The notes below the pieces were generated by a model. It searched no databases, was not told the DNA's origin, and saw only the letters and a list, made by a program, of their open reading frames with translations. From Rana temporaria (lineage: Eukaryota > Chordata > Amphibia > Anura > Ranidae): DNA of 64,000 nt. The stretch covers positions 156,666,456 through 156,730,455 of the forward strand of contig NC_053494.1 in NCBI RefSeq assembly GCF_905171775.1. The letters are read 5' to 3'. Shown here piece by piece: positions 33,536 to 44,413 of the stretch (position 1 is its first letter; the number at the start of each line of letters is the position of its first letter). The position numbers were made by a program, and so were the translations under genes.

Positions 33536-35790
33536 CCACTTGACAACTGGGCACTTAAACCCACTTAATAACCAGACCAATTTTCAGCTTTCGGTGCTCT
33601 CACATTTTGAATGACAATAACTCAGTCATACAACACTGTAACCAATGAAATTTTTATCCTTTTTTTCCCACAAATAGAGCTTTCTTTTGGTGGTATTTGA
33701 TCACCTCTGCGGTTTTTATTTTTTTCGCTATAAATGAAAAAAGAACGAAAATTTTGTAAAAAAATGAATTTTTCTTCATTTCTATTAAAATTTTTTGCAA
33801 AAAATTAATTTTTCTTCATAAATTTGGCCTAAAATGTATACTGCTACATATCTTTGGTTAAAAAAAAAAAAAAAATTGGATATTATTTAGTCTGGGTGAA
33901 AGTTATAGGGTCTACAAGCTATGGTACCAATTACTGAAAATTGATCAATTTGATCACACCTGAAGTACTACTGATGGCCTCTCTCATTTCTTGAGACCCT
34001 AACATGCCAGGAAAGTACAAATACCCCCCAAATGACCCCTTTTTGGAAAGAAGACATTCCAAGGTATTTAGAAAGAGGCATGGTGAGTTTGAAGTTGTAA
34101 TTTTTTCCCACAATTCTTTGCAAAATCAAGATTTTTTTTTTTCACAAAATGTTCATATTCGCAGGTTATTTCTCACACACAGCATATGCATACCACTAAT
34201 TACACCCCAAAACACATTCTGCTATTCCTCCCGAGTATGCCAATACCAAATGTGTGAGACTTTTACATAGCGTGGCCACATACAGAGGCCCAACATGCAG
34301 GGAGCACCATCAGGCGTTCTAAAGCACCCAGACCAATTCTGACATTCCTCTCAAACATGGAAAAATCATCATTTATTTGCTAGAAAATTACATGGAAACC
34401 CAAAACATTATATATGCTTTTTTAGCAAAAACCCTAGACAATACAATGGCGGTCGTTGCAACTTTTTATCGCGCACGTTATTTTCGCAGCAATTGTTCGA
34501 ATGCGTTTTTTTGGAAATAAAACGGTTTTGTGCTTTTAAAAAAAAAAACATTAAAGTTAGCCCACTGTTTTTGCATAATATGAAAGATGAAGTTACGCCG
34601 AGTCAATAGATACCCAACATGTCACCCTTCAAAATTGCACACGCTTGGTATTGCAGAGTATTGGTGCGGGGGTATTGCAGAGTATTGGTGCGGGGGTATT
34701 GCAGAGTATTGGTGCGGGGGTATTGCAGAGTATGGTGCGGGGGTATTGCAGAGTATTGGTGCGGGGGGTATTGCAGAGTATTGGTGCGGGGGGTATTGCA
34801 GAGTATTGGTGCGGGGGTATTGCAGAGTAATTGCGCTGGGGTATTGCAGAGTATTGCCGGGGAGTAATGCAGAGTATTGCCGGGGAGTAATGCAGAGTAT
34901 TGCGCAGGGGGGTATGCAGAGTATTGCGCAGGGGGTATGCAAAGTATTGGTGCGGGGGTATTGCAGAGTATTGGTGCGTGGGTATTGCAGAGTATTGGTG
35001 CGTGGGTATTGCAGAGTATTGGTGCGTGGGTATTGCAGAGTATTGGTGCGGGGGTATTGCAGAGTATTGGTGCGGGGGTATTGCAGAGTATTGGTGCGGG
35101 GGGTATTGCACAGTAATTGCGCAGGGGTATTGCAGAGTAATTGCGCTGGGGTATTGCAGAGTATTGCCGGGGAGTAATGCAGAGTATTGCCGGGGAGTAA
35201 TGCAGAGTATTGCGCAGGGGGGTATGCAGAGTATTGCGCAGGGGGGTATGCAGAGTATTGCGCAGGGGGTATGCAGAGTATTGCGCAGGGGGTGGTATGC
35301 AGAGTATTGCGCAGGGGGGGTATGCAGAGTATTGCGCAGGGGGTGGTATGCAGAGTATTGCGCAGGGGGGGTATGCAGAGTATTGCGCAGGGGGGGTATG
35401 CAGAGTATTGCGCAGGGGGGGTATGCAGAGTATTTCGCAGGGTGGTATGCAGAGTATTGCACAGGGGGGTATGCAGAGTATTGCACAGGGGGGTATGCAG
35501 AGTATTGCGCAGGGGGGTATGCAGAGTATTGTGAAGGGGGGGTATTGCAGAGTATTGTAGGGGGTAATGCACAGTATTGCAGGGGGTTTCAGGGATGGCT
35601 GAGCAGGGATGGATGGATCTGTGACTGCAATAGTCACAGATCCATCCACAGCGCTGCTGACACCCGCGCTCCCCCCTCTCAATTTTCTGTGTGCGCACCC
35701 GAGGCGGCGCGCATTACTGCTTCTGCTGGGCGCCGTTTCAGAACGGCGACCCCCAGTTAAGCAACCACCTTGCGGCTGGTGGTTAACTGG
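33536..35790 (-). mobile_element. Large TTAA element inserted in the LINE, carrying a minisatellite
   Basis: TTAA at 33532-33535 and 35791-35794; the ends are CCACTTGACAACTGG and GGTGGTTAACTGG-like. The first 250 bp match the reverse of the CCACTTAAG family (ACAAATAGAGCTTTCTTTTG), and 34366-34620 matches 1980-2230 in reverse. A 24-bp minisatellite at 34654-35580 makes up about 40 percent of it. A short palindrome from GGATCTGTGACT and AGTCACAGATCC lies at about 35610-35643. Confidence 0.88.
34654..35580. repeat. Minisatellite, 23-26 bp unit, about 38 copies
   Basis: Units of the form GTATTGCAGAGTATTGGTGCGGG, with variants having GCGCAGGGG, GCCGGGGAGTAA or GTGCGTGGGTA. Variant types are clustered and a block order (GCCGGGGAGTAATG next to GCGCAGGG) occurs twice, which suggests a larger duplication. 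The very long open frames on both strands (over 350 codons) come from units near 24 bp and code for meaningless repeats. Confidence 0.97.
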
Positions 35791-35794
35791 TTAA

Positions 35795-35912
35795 AACCCA
35801 TCTCTTCTGAGGTCAAGGGGTTCCTTACCCATGAAATGGATACAGCGACCAGAGGCGATTCAGTTCGCATGTGTTGCGCTTTACAAGTCTCTCACTCACT
35901 CATTCACTCACA
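35795..35912 (+). pseudogene. LINE remnant: last codons and 3' tail
   Basis: Directly after the TTAA the sequence continues the LINE frame for K-T-H-L-F and a TGA stop, then a short 3' UTR ending in a TCACTCACTCATTCACTCAC tract, which is like tails of L2-group LINEs. Confidence 0.8.
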
Positions 35913-36520
35913 AAAAAATTGGACTGAATAGAATACATCAAAAAAGGTTCTTTATTTCGTACAAATATATGAAAAAAAAAACACATGAAATAAAAATTGC
36001 ATGAGCATGGTATCCAAACATGAGATGTCAATATTACAAATAGAAACAAATTATTTCTTAACCCTAAATGCTATTGCTCAGAGAAGAGCCCCCTGTTGAG
36101 TTTATAGAGGCCGATCTGCTGACAGCCTTAAAGCACAATCTATCCTTAAAACACTCCTATCCTTTACAGCCAAGGAAGCTGCTTCTGTTTGATCTGTAAC
36201 TGCCATGGTGTTGCACATGTGATCAGTTATGACACCAGCCATTTGATGGTTTGACAGTTTGGTTGAAGACGCAAGAAAATGTGGCAATTAGCATCCGGCG
36301 TTCCAGACATGTAACTGTTTTTTTAAACTGTTAAATTGAGGTGCTTAGTTCCGCTTTATAATTTACTTCTGTTCAGGGGCTTAGGGCTTCAGTAAAATGG
36401 CAGCCACCAGCAAGAAGAAACAGGAGCAATGCTGGAGGCAATTTATACTAATTTTGGCAGCACAATTATTAATGTGAAATGTTGTTTTTATGAAGTTGTT
36501 ATGGGTAGAGTTCTTTTACA
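35913..36520. other. Unique sequence, nothing recognised
   Basis: AT-rich; no repeat ends or exons. Confidence 0.4.
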
Positions 36521-36523
36521 AGC

Positions 36524-36870
36524 CAGAGTAGCTGTGCCCACACTACAAGGGTTAATAGCTCATTTTGTCTAGGGGAGAGGAAAAACCGTGTCATTTACCT
36601 GATCCTCTGCTCCCCCAGAAGGCAGCACTCCCCCAATAATCCGGCGGTTGACTGTGCATCAGCATTCTAACGCCCAGAACAGAGCTATATACCCTGCTCT
36701 CTGATCTTGATGATGTCAGGACCCTAGACCACTGGCGCTGGGGGGTGGGGGGGGTGCATAATCTGTGGGGCCTGTTCTAGCTGCAGGAAGGATCACAGGA
36801 TCAGGTAAGTATATCTCCTTTTATTGTTCCCCCAGACGTAAGTGAGCAATTAACCCTTGCAGCGTCGGCG
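36524..36870 (+). repeat. Interspersed repeat, second copy of the pair with 31501-31793
   Basis: Shares CACACTACAAGGGTTAATAG, GTCTAGGGGAGAGG, CTCTGCTCCCCCAGAAGGCAG-like and CAGGTAAGTATATCTCC blocks with the 31.5 kb copy. Boundaries approximate. Confidence 0.6.
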
Positions 36871-37542
36871 AAGGGGGTCATTTTTTTTCCTGTCTGGAGG
36901 ATTTAATGGTTTTGCAACAATAAAGGTTTTGTGTAAATGTTAGTACTTATTAGCACAGAGGTGCAAGTTTGGAAAAACTTCTGGTCTGAGCTCATTAAAT
37001 TCCTTCCAGCACCTAAAAAAGATGTTGGTATTTGTTGCCCTATCACAGTACTGAAAACACAGATAATTGCTGCAGGAGGCTTAACACTGATGTCTGTGAT
37101 TTTCTAAGGATGATGTCTATTCAAAGGGCAGCATAAAAAGAATTCCTTTGTGCAGTGCTGAATCAGAAGATGTTTTTATGCTGGAGACTTTATAAAATAA
37201 TCTTTTACAGAGGGAACATTACTTATATATAAATATATATGAAAGGAATTTATTTTTCTATGTTCATGAGTTTGGCTTGTAGAACATTGCAGACATTCTG
37301 CTTTATGCAAATAATTAAATAATTAAATACATTCATTAAATACATTTAGTGGCAAGCATTTGCTTTTAACTTATATTTTACATTTCTGGAACTTTTACTA
37401 GCCACGGATCTCACTAATAAAATGCTTATATGGTTATCTAAGTATGACGATGGATCGCTTGCTCATGACTAGATACCCTTTTCAGTTCGCTTAGGGTAAT
37501 GACCCGAAATTGGTCCTTATATGGAGTTAGGTAGAGATTAAC
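36871..37542. other. Repeat-free intronic stretch, candidate conserved non-coding DNA
   Basis: 36900-37200 is balanced and repeat-free (GCAGGAGGCTTAACACTGATG, GGGCAGCATAAAAAG). No open frame of note. Confidence 0.3.
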
Positions 37543-37546
37543 TTAA

Positions 37547-38064
37547 AGCGGGGGTTCACCCTAAAAAAAAAAACAGTTCTATCCAGCATACTGCTGACAT
37601 CAACAGTATGCTGTATTTTTCTTTTTTCCGGTCTGTACTTACCTACTTACGTACTTTTCCGTCGTTTTCACCCGGCTTCCAGGTTCTCGCTCCCCCGGGG
37701 AGTAGGCGTTCCTAAGCTCTGCATAGATGAGTGACGTGCGCGTCATCGCCTTCCAAAATATCCGAGTGGGACTCGACACTTTAAGGCGCCTGCGCAGTCA
37801 GCTCTACACGGCAGGCGCAGGCGCCGTAAAGAGCCGAGACCCCGCCGGATATTTTGGGAAGGCGATGACGCGCACGTCAATCATCTATGCAGAGCTCCCC
37901 GTCTGGGAAAAGGAGCGACACGCCCACTCCCTGCAAGGAAGAAGACCCGGAAGTGCGGCTGAAGACAGGTAAGTGTACACAAAAAAAAATTGAAAACGCT
38001 ACAAGCCTTTATTAAGGCTACAGATAGGTTAGGCAAAAAATTTATTTTAGGGTGAACCCCCGCT
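37547..38064. mobile_element. TTAA-flanked hairpin element, AGCGGGGGTTCACCC ends
   Basis: TTAA at 37543-37546 and 38065-38068. The two ends are near-perfect inverted repeats (AGCGGGGGTTCACCC and GGGTGAACCCCCGCT). The hairpin centre is GCGCCTGCGCAGTCAGCTC and GGCAGGCGCAGGCGCC. It abuts the LINE at 38069. Confidence 0.92.
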
Positions 38065-38068
38065 TTAA

Positions 38069-39272
38069 GGCCCATCTCATTGCTCCCATTCACCTCTAAA
38101 CTTCTAGAACGCCTAGTCTACAACCGTCTTGGCTCCTACCTCAGTGAAAATAACCTTCTTGACCCCTTACAGTCTGGCTTTCGCTCGCAAGCACTCCACG
38201 AAAACTGCCTTACTAAAAATCACTAACGATTTACTAACTGCTAAATGCAACAGCCAGTACTCCATACTCCTTCTACTTGACCTCTCTGCAGCCTTTGATA
38301 CCGTTGACCACCTGCTCCTTCTCAATAAACTCCATTCCCTTGGCCTCCAAGATTCTGCTCTATCCTGGTTCTTTGCCTATCTATCACAGCGCTCCTTCAG
38401 TGTTACCTTCAACTCTGTCTCCTCCTCTCCATTTCCCCTTTCTGTGGGGGTCCCTCAAGGCTCTGTTCTTGGACCACTTCTCTTCTCTATCTACACCTCC
38501 TCCCTTGGTCACTTGATAACCGCCCACGGCTTTCAATACCACCTATACGCCGATGACACCCAAATCTATCTGTCTACTCCTCACCTCACTCCGTCAGTCT
38601 CCTCTCGCATTACTAACTTACTAACTGACATCTCAGCATGGATGTCGCACCACTTCCTTAAACGAATTCTCTCTAAAACTGAGTTACTAATATTCCCCCC
38701 TGCCCGTGCCCCCCTCCATGACTTTTCCATCAAAATCAACAATGCAACCATCAGTCCTTCCCCTCAGGCCAGGGTACTTGGTGTAATCCTAGACTCTGAC
38801 TTGTCATTTCAGCCTCAAATCCAATCGTTGTCAAAAGTTTGTAGAATTCACCTTCATAACATCTCTAAAATTCGCCCCTTTCTAACAAATGAAACCCCCA
38901 AACTCCTCATTCACTCCCTTGTTATCTCTCGCCTTGACTATTGCAACTCCCTTCTTATTGGCCTGCCTCTCTATAGGCTATCTCCTCTTCAGTCTATTAT
39001 GAATGCTGCTGCCAGACTTATCCACCTTACCAACCGCTCAGTATCTGCCAAACCTCTCCTCCAATCCCTACACTGGCTTCCTATCACCCAGCGAATTAAA
39101 TTCAAAATACTAACCACAACCTACAAAGCCATCCACAACTCTGCCCCAAGCTACATAACCAATCTTGTCTCTAAACATATCCCTAACCGTCCTCTCCGCT
39201 CTTCTCAAGACCTCCTACTGTCAAGCTCTCTTGTCTCTTCCTCCCATGCCCGTCTCCAGGATTTCTCCAAAG
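38069..39272 (+). pseudogene. LINE reverse transcriptase (L2/Rex1-like group), 5'-truncated and frameshifted
   Basis: The RT domain runs from RPISLLPFTSKLLERLVYNR (38071) through QSGFR, then a one-base frameshift near 38190 into HSTKTALLKITN, then DLSAAFDTVDH, GVPQGSVLGPLLFSIY and the catalytic box YADD (38546-38557), LGVILDSDLSF, SRLDYCNSLL, LHWLPIT and finally HARLQDFS. After the frameshift the frame is open for nearly 360 codons, so this copy is younger than the 32.7 kb LINE. The 5' endonuclease region is absent, and homology stops at about 39272 before the usual end, so the 3' part is missing too. It cannot be active. Confidence 0.95.
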
Positions 39273-39409
39273 TGATGCTCACTGGAGATGGGGCAGAGAG
39301 GGAAAGAACCTTTGCCAGTTTTTCTCTTGTGATCTGTGTCCCCATTAAGTTTGGGTGGACTGGTGCCACTGGAGGCTGGCTAGCGGCAGTTTACTATGTG
39401 GAGGATATA
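39273..39409. other. Short unassigned segment between LINE and Tc1 element
   Basis: Not LINE-like and not part of the Tc1 element; origin unknown. Confidence 0.35.
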
Positions 39410-39976
39410 CAGTGCCTTGAAAAAGTGTTCATACCCCTTGCAAATTTTCCACATTTTGGCATGTTACAACCAAAAACTTAAATGTATTTTATTGGGATTT
39501 ATTGGGATTGTATGTGATAGACAAACACAAAGTGGCACAGAATTGTGAAGTGGAAGGAAAATGATAAATGGTTTGCAAATAAATATCTGAAAAGTGTGGC
39601 CTGTATTTTGTATTCAGCCCCCCTGAGTCAATACTTTGTAGAACCGCCTTTCACTGCAATTACAGCTGCAAGTCTTTTTGGGGATGTCTCTACCAGCTTT
39701 GCACATCTAGAGAGTGAAATATTTGCCCATTCTTCTTTGCAAAATAGCTCAAGCTCTGTCAGATTGGAGGGAGAGCGTCTGTAAACAGCAATTTTCAAGT
39801 CTTGCAACAGATTCTCAATTAGATTTAGGTCTGGACTTTGACTGAGCCATTCTAACACATGAATATGCTTTAAGCTAAACCATTCCATTTTAGCTCTGGC
39901 TGTATGTTTAGGGTCGTTGTCCTGCTGGAAGGTGAACCTCCACCCCAGTCTTGAGTCTCTTGCAGACTCTGAAGCC
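39410..39976 (-). mobile_element. Tc1-like transposon, 3' half with transposase C-terminus
   Basis: The TIR begins CAGTGCCTTGAAAAAGTGTT after a TA at 39408-39409. The minus strand codes from about 39960 to 39628 for the transposase end: QQDNDPKHTARAKMEW (second catalytic Asp), SQSPDLNLIENLLQDLK (catalytic Glu), EEWANIS and a GGSTKY terminus. The DNA-binding half and first Asp are missing, so it is a fragment. The frame itself is intact over 110 codons. It is cut on the right by a piece of a GTACACACG-type MITE. Confidence 0.93.
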
Positions 39977-40019
39977 TCATACACACGACCGTTTTTTTCT
40001 GACAGGAAAACTGCACCCC
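39977..40019. mobile_element. End fragment of a GCCTCGTACACACGACC-type MITE
   Basis: GCCTCATACACACGACCG and GACAGGAAAACTG match the elements at 58.6-58.74 kb. Confidence 0.6.
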
Positions 40020-40141
40020 AGTCCTAGTCTGTAGGGTTCAATATTGAGTTGGTCCAGTCTTTGCAGCTATAACAGTTTTAACTCTTCTGGGAAGGCTGTC
40101 CACAAGGTTTAGGAGTGTGTCTATGGGAATTTGGTCATACA
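40020..40141 (-). mobile_element. Second Tc1-like fragment (transposase C-terminus)
   Basis: On the minus strand I read DSLPRRVKTVIAAKTGPTQY then a stop, the usual end of a Tc1-like transposase of a different subfamily from the neighbour. Only about 30 codons remain. Confidence 0.85.
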
Positions 40142-42110
40142 AGAAACAGGACTTTAAAGGTGCCAAAAATGAATTTACAACATATTCATATAGAGTAAGA
40201 AATACAGATTGTATTAAATAACAAGTTTAAAATAATGATAACAATTATCACATATTGTACAATTCATACAACAATGCAGCCAATTCTGCTCTACATGTTT
40301 CTCCCCGAAGAGCTTCCTCAGGAGACTTAGGAGTGCTGCATAAAATTAATGCAATTGATGAAAAAGATAAACACTTGTAAATGTTTATAGCAAACTGTAT
40401 ATACATAATATTATTACAGATGTCACATAGTCATTAAGATTTGTTTTTACAAAAATCATTATGAACAATATATTAAATTAAGAAAGAGGACTACCGGGTG
40501 CTGAAAAATCAAGACTTGGATCAATTGAGTACATTAATTCCTCTAGAGCCAGAGCCCCTGGGGCAGGTGTGCAACCACAGGGAAAGGACACAAGACAATC
40601 ACCTAGAACATATATGAAAAAGGAAAATTATTTAGATATCTCTAATTGATCAAGCATGGATCAATTTGACTGGATAGTGGGAGTTTACCTTAATCATATC
40701 AGATTCAATCATGACCAATTAATTCTCCTTTTAAAACTTGAAAGGGGGGCATTCAGCTGCTGAACTTGGGAGGAAGAGAGGGCAATATATGTATGGAGTT
40801 CGCAAAAACCAGGCCCTAGATTGGAAAAATGACAGCGAAAACCTTGTCTGCTGTGTGGGCTTGATTGAAACATTCTCCTCAAAAAAATCAGCTGGCAGAA
40901 TCCTATGGAAAGGGAAATGAGTAGAAGTTGTTTCATACTGAATGACAATGCAAGGGTTAAGACGGGGCCTCCATGTCAGACAGGCATGGGAGAGAGATCA
41001 GGCACCTCTCCCTCCATGACTGGGAGGCAGATAGCCTGTCTCAGATGGTGCAAAAACCTTCCCAACAGAAGAGAAAGCTGGCGACCAGGTAGTCCGCAGT
41101 CCCATCCCCCCAGCAGCATAGTCAAAAAAATACATATGGGCAAAATAGCTAGCGGAGAGTTCTTACCTGTCTTTTATGGAATCCAGTAGTCAATGTAAAG
41201 AGCGAGAGGAGCAGTACATACCCTCTCTCTCCCAAATCCTCTGTCAGTAAATGGTGGCTGGATGTCACAATTTATCTATCCTCCATCCCGATGTGGTTTG
41301 ACGTCACCAGCTGGACGCAGACGTCTATTTGACGCTGGTGCGCCAGTCCAATGGAGAGGATGTGATGTCACGCACAGATTTATTGTGATTCACATCGCCA
41401 TATTGGAAAATCTATGCCACTATTTAGCACAGGGGCAGTCAATGGAAAGGCCAGGGCCTTTCCCTGGGCGTCATGCGGCATGGCAACTATCAGTAGATGA
41501 TGCAGGTGGTCATGAAAACCCCTGGTCAGCAAGATGGTTATTGAAAGTTAACCCAGCAACACGCATCAGTTGTACAAATAAGGGCTCAAGCCTTTAGGGC
41601 GATTGGTCAGACACCCAAGGGACAAGTACCCGGGGCATCCGTATGGCTGCCTAAACCTATTAGGACCCAACGTGGGAATCATTGGAATGTACTGTCAAAG
41701 ATAATGATATAAACAAATTGAAAATTTAAATGAAGTTCAATGAACTTGTTTATGCATCAGAAAAAATATATTGAAAGGCACACATTATTAATTCAATAGA
41801 ACGCATAGTACAGCAGTACATCAGATAGGATCCCATATAAAGAATAAACATCTAATAATATCAACCCACTTGGACTGACCATATTGATCTGCCAGTCCAA
41901 TTAGGTATGGGAGTAGAACAACATTTAGTACGATGAGATAAGCAGAGTGAAGAATTAGGATAAAGTGATGGTCCCATTGTCACTAAAAAGGTTTGTAACT
42001 GAGAGCATCATTTAATCCAGGATATTTAAGGGCCGGCAAGTTGTGAATCCAACGAGCCTCTCTCTGCTAAAGCAAATTGTCATTATCGCCCCCTTTTTAA
42101 TTTTGTGGTA
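40142..42110 (-). mobile_element. Penelope-like retroelement remnant with long 3' region
   Basis: The minus strand at 41990-42105 reads LL, a stop, then QREARWIHNLPALKYPGLND and a terminal stop, which resembles the C-terminal end (GIY-YIG region) of vertebrate Penelope-like proteins. The rest, toward 40142, would be its 3' region. A hammerhead-like core lies at 40290-40321. The body of the RT is absent. The family call rests on a short motif. Confidence 0.6.
40288..40335 (-). ncRNA. Possible degenerate hammerhead ribozyme
   Basis: On the minus strand CTGAGGA (conserved CUGANGA), a short stem closed by TTCG, GAAAC, and then ATGTA (GUA is an allowed NUH cleavage triplet) occur in the order needed. 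Very short helix III is typical of hammerheads in Penelope-like elements. Stem II has a mismatch, so activity is doubtful. Confidence 0.35.
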
Positions 42111-42491
42111 TATATTCTAGAGAAAAAAAATCTTAGAACGATCAAATGCTTTTTCAGTGAACATATAAAAGCACAAAGCGAAAAGAACTGTTTATATAGG
42201 AGGCAAAATCATTATCCTAATCACATGAGCTGTCTTTAATGATATTTTTCTTTTATATGTACCTGTTCAAGCCTGAAAAAGCCTGAATGTGCCTTTAACG
42301 CTGTAGTCAGTAGAGTTAATGTACCCAGAAGTGCACATGTCATTATATTACATTTTGAGAGTTGGCGGTATTCTATAGTGTAGTAAATGTCCTAAATGCA
42401 TCGCTCTAGAAATCAGTTCTTGACAGTAGTAAAATAAATTTCCATTACTTATTAGTGCCATATAGATATTGCTATTACACCGAATAATATC
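42111..42491. other. Unrecognised AT-rich sequence
   Basis: No repeat ends or coding signal. Confidence 0.4.
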
Positions 42492-42495
42492 TTAA

Positions 42496-43323
42496 CTGCT
42501 TCTAGACTGCCCAACATGTACAGCGGCAGGGCGGCCCTTCAGCAAGAAATCACGTACCTGTACATCATCTTTATTTCTGGGTCTGGGGCACACATGCGCT
42601 CAACCGGCGACATACTCTCGCTGTGATTAGGCACAGCGGGAGTCAATCAGTCGGACCCGATGTTTGCCAGCACCCGACAATCATTCCCAAGAGAGGAAGA
42701 ATGGCGGTCTGCCTGTGTAAACAAGGCAGATTGCTGTTCTGTGAGAGAGGAAGTTGGCAATCCTGTGTTTCTGCTAAGTGGGAACACGGATCTCTATTTT
42801 CCCCCAGTCAAAGCACCCCCCACACAGTTAGCAAGCACTCCCAGGGAACACATTTAACTCTTTGATCGCCCCTGATGTTAACCCATTCCCTGCGAGTGTC
42901 ATTAGTACAGTGACAGTCATGGTATTAGTGTCCCCAAAAAGTGTCACTTAGTGTCCGATTTGTCCGCCGCAATGTCACAGTCCCACTATAAGTCGCTGAT
43001 TGCTGCCGTTACTAGTAATAAATAAATTACATTAACATATCCCATAGTTTGAAGATGCTTCTTGGGATTTTTTTTGACCAACATGTAGCAGAGCACATAT
43101 TGGTCTAAATCGACGAGAGGAGAGAAATTGTATTTTAATTTTTTTTATTGAATATGTTTAAAAACAGAAAATATTGTCTTTTTTTGTTTTTTAGCGCAAA
43201 AAAATAAAAACCACAGAGGTGATCAAATTCCACCAAAAGAAAGCTCTATTTGTTAGGAAAAAAGGACATTGATTTTATTTGGGTACAGTGACACACAACC
43301 ACGCAATTCAGGAGCTGAAGTGG
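42496..43323 (+). mobile_element. CCACTTAAG-family TTAA element, full length
   Basis: TTAA at 42492-42495 and 43324-43327. It carries all family blocks in order: GTACCTGTACATC-like hairpin near the left, TGTCCGATTTGTCCGCC, TTACTAGTAATAAA, AAGAAAGCTCTATTTG, CACGCAATTC and GAAGTGG. No protein coding. Confidence 0.88.
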
Positions 43324-43327
43324 TTAA

Positions 43328-43782
43328 AGTGAACCTGTTTACACACACTATAGTGCTTACACATTCTGAAAAAGTATTAAAAGCACTTTAAAAAAGTCCT
43401 AATTTTTTCCGTCTAGGTTTTGTATGTAACAATGTCCCTCAAAGAATATGTTGCTGCTACACTTGATTTTTTCCAAGTATACAATAATTATATGTTTTTT
43501 GGGGGGTAAGATAAATAATTCCAGTGCTGGATGGAATAATGGTCACTATGGTTGTTATAATTGCATTATTATGCCTATATCTTGCCTAGGTAGGTGGGTA
43601 ATGTCCTGCTTGACCCCTCTGCCGAATGTACAAAGTTGACCTGATGTAAGGCCCACGGGTTGTTTGACCTATTAGCATCCTATAAACTAATATGTTTCTC
43701 AATATTAGTTTTCTTATAGTTGACCACAGTCACAGTTTCTAATACCTATTGGCAGATCTTCATGGACTTATGTCTTAATGCC
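43328..43782. other. Unique sequence, nothing recognised
   Basis: No repeat ends or exons. Confidence 0.4.
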
Positions 43783-43785
43783 TTA

Positions 43786-44410
43786 TGCCGCGTACACGCG
43801 ACCGTTTCTCATGACGAGAAAAAATTAAATTTTTCAAATTGATCATGAAAAACGGTTGTGTGTATGCTCCAGAGCATTTTTCTTGACGCAAAAAATGGCC
43901 TTTAAAAATTTAGAACCTCTATTTTTTTCTCGTTGTTTTTCACGTCGTTCTATTTTACATTGTGAAAAACGATTGTGTGTATGCTTTAACGAGGGGGGAA
44001 AAAACGCGCATGATCAGAAGTTATGAGATGGGAGCGAGTTATGAGATGGGAGCACTCGCTCTGGTAAAACTAGCGTTCGTAATGGAGATAGCATATTTTC
44101 GTCACGCTATAACAGACTGAAAAGCACGAAGACTGAAAAGCACGAAGACTGAAGAGCGCAAATCGTCTCTCACCAAACTTTTACTAACACGCAGTAACAC
44201 AAAATCAGAAAAAGCAGCCCAAAGGGTGGTGCCATTCTAATGGAACTTCACCTTTATAGTGCCGTCGTTGTACGTGTTGTACGTCACCGCGCTTTGCTCA
44301 AGCATTTTTTTTTCACAATCGTGTGTATGCAAGGCAGGCTTGAGAGGAATCACGTCGAGAAAAACATAGTTTTTTTCAATGACATGAATAACGGTCGTGT
44401 GTACGCGGCA
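43786..44410. mobile_element. Harbinger-like MITE, long form, TTA duplication
   Basis: TTA at 43783-43785 and 44411-44413 flanks TGCCGCGTACACGCGACCG and CGGTCGTGTGTACGCGGCA. 625 bp, the longest of the family here. A local tandem duplication is visible near 44030 (GTTATGAGATGGGAGC twice) and near 44120 (GACTGAAAAGCACGAA twice). Confidence 0.88.
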
Positions 44411-44413
44411 TTA

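Noticed and set aside
34603..35760. Several open frames of 280-360 codons on both strands
   Set aside because: They lie within the 24-bp minisatellite, code for simple repeats in every frame and have no known domain.
40142..42110. A complete autonomous Penelope-like element
   Set aside because: Only a C-terminal stub with a stop remains and no RT motifs were found.
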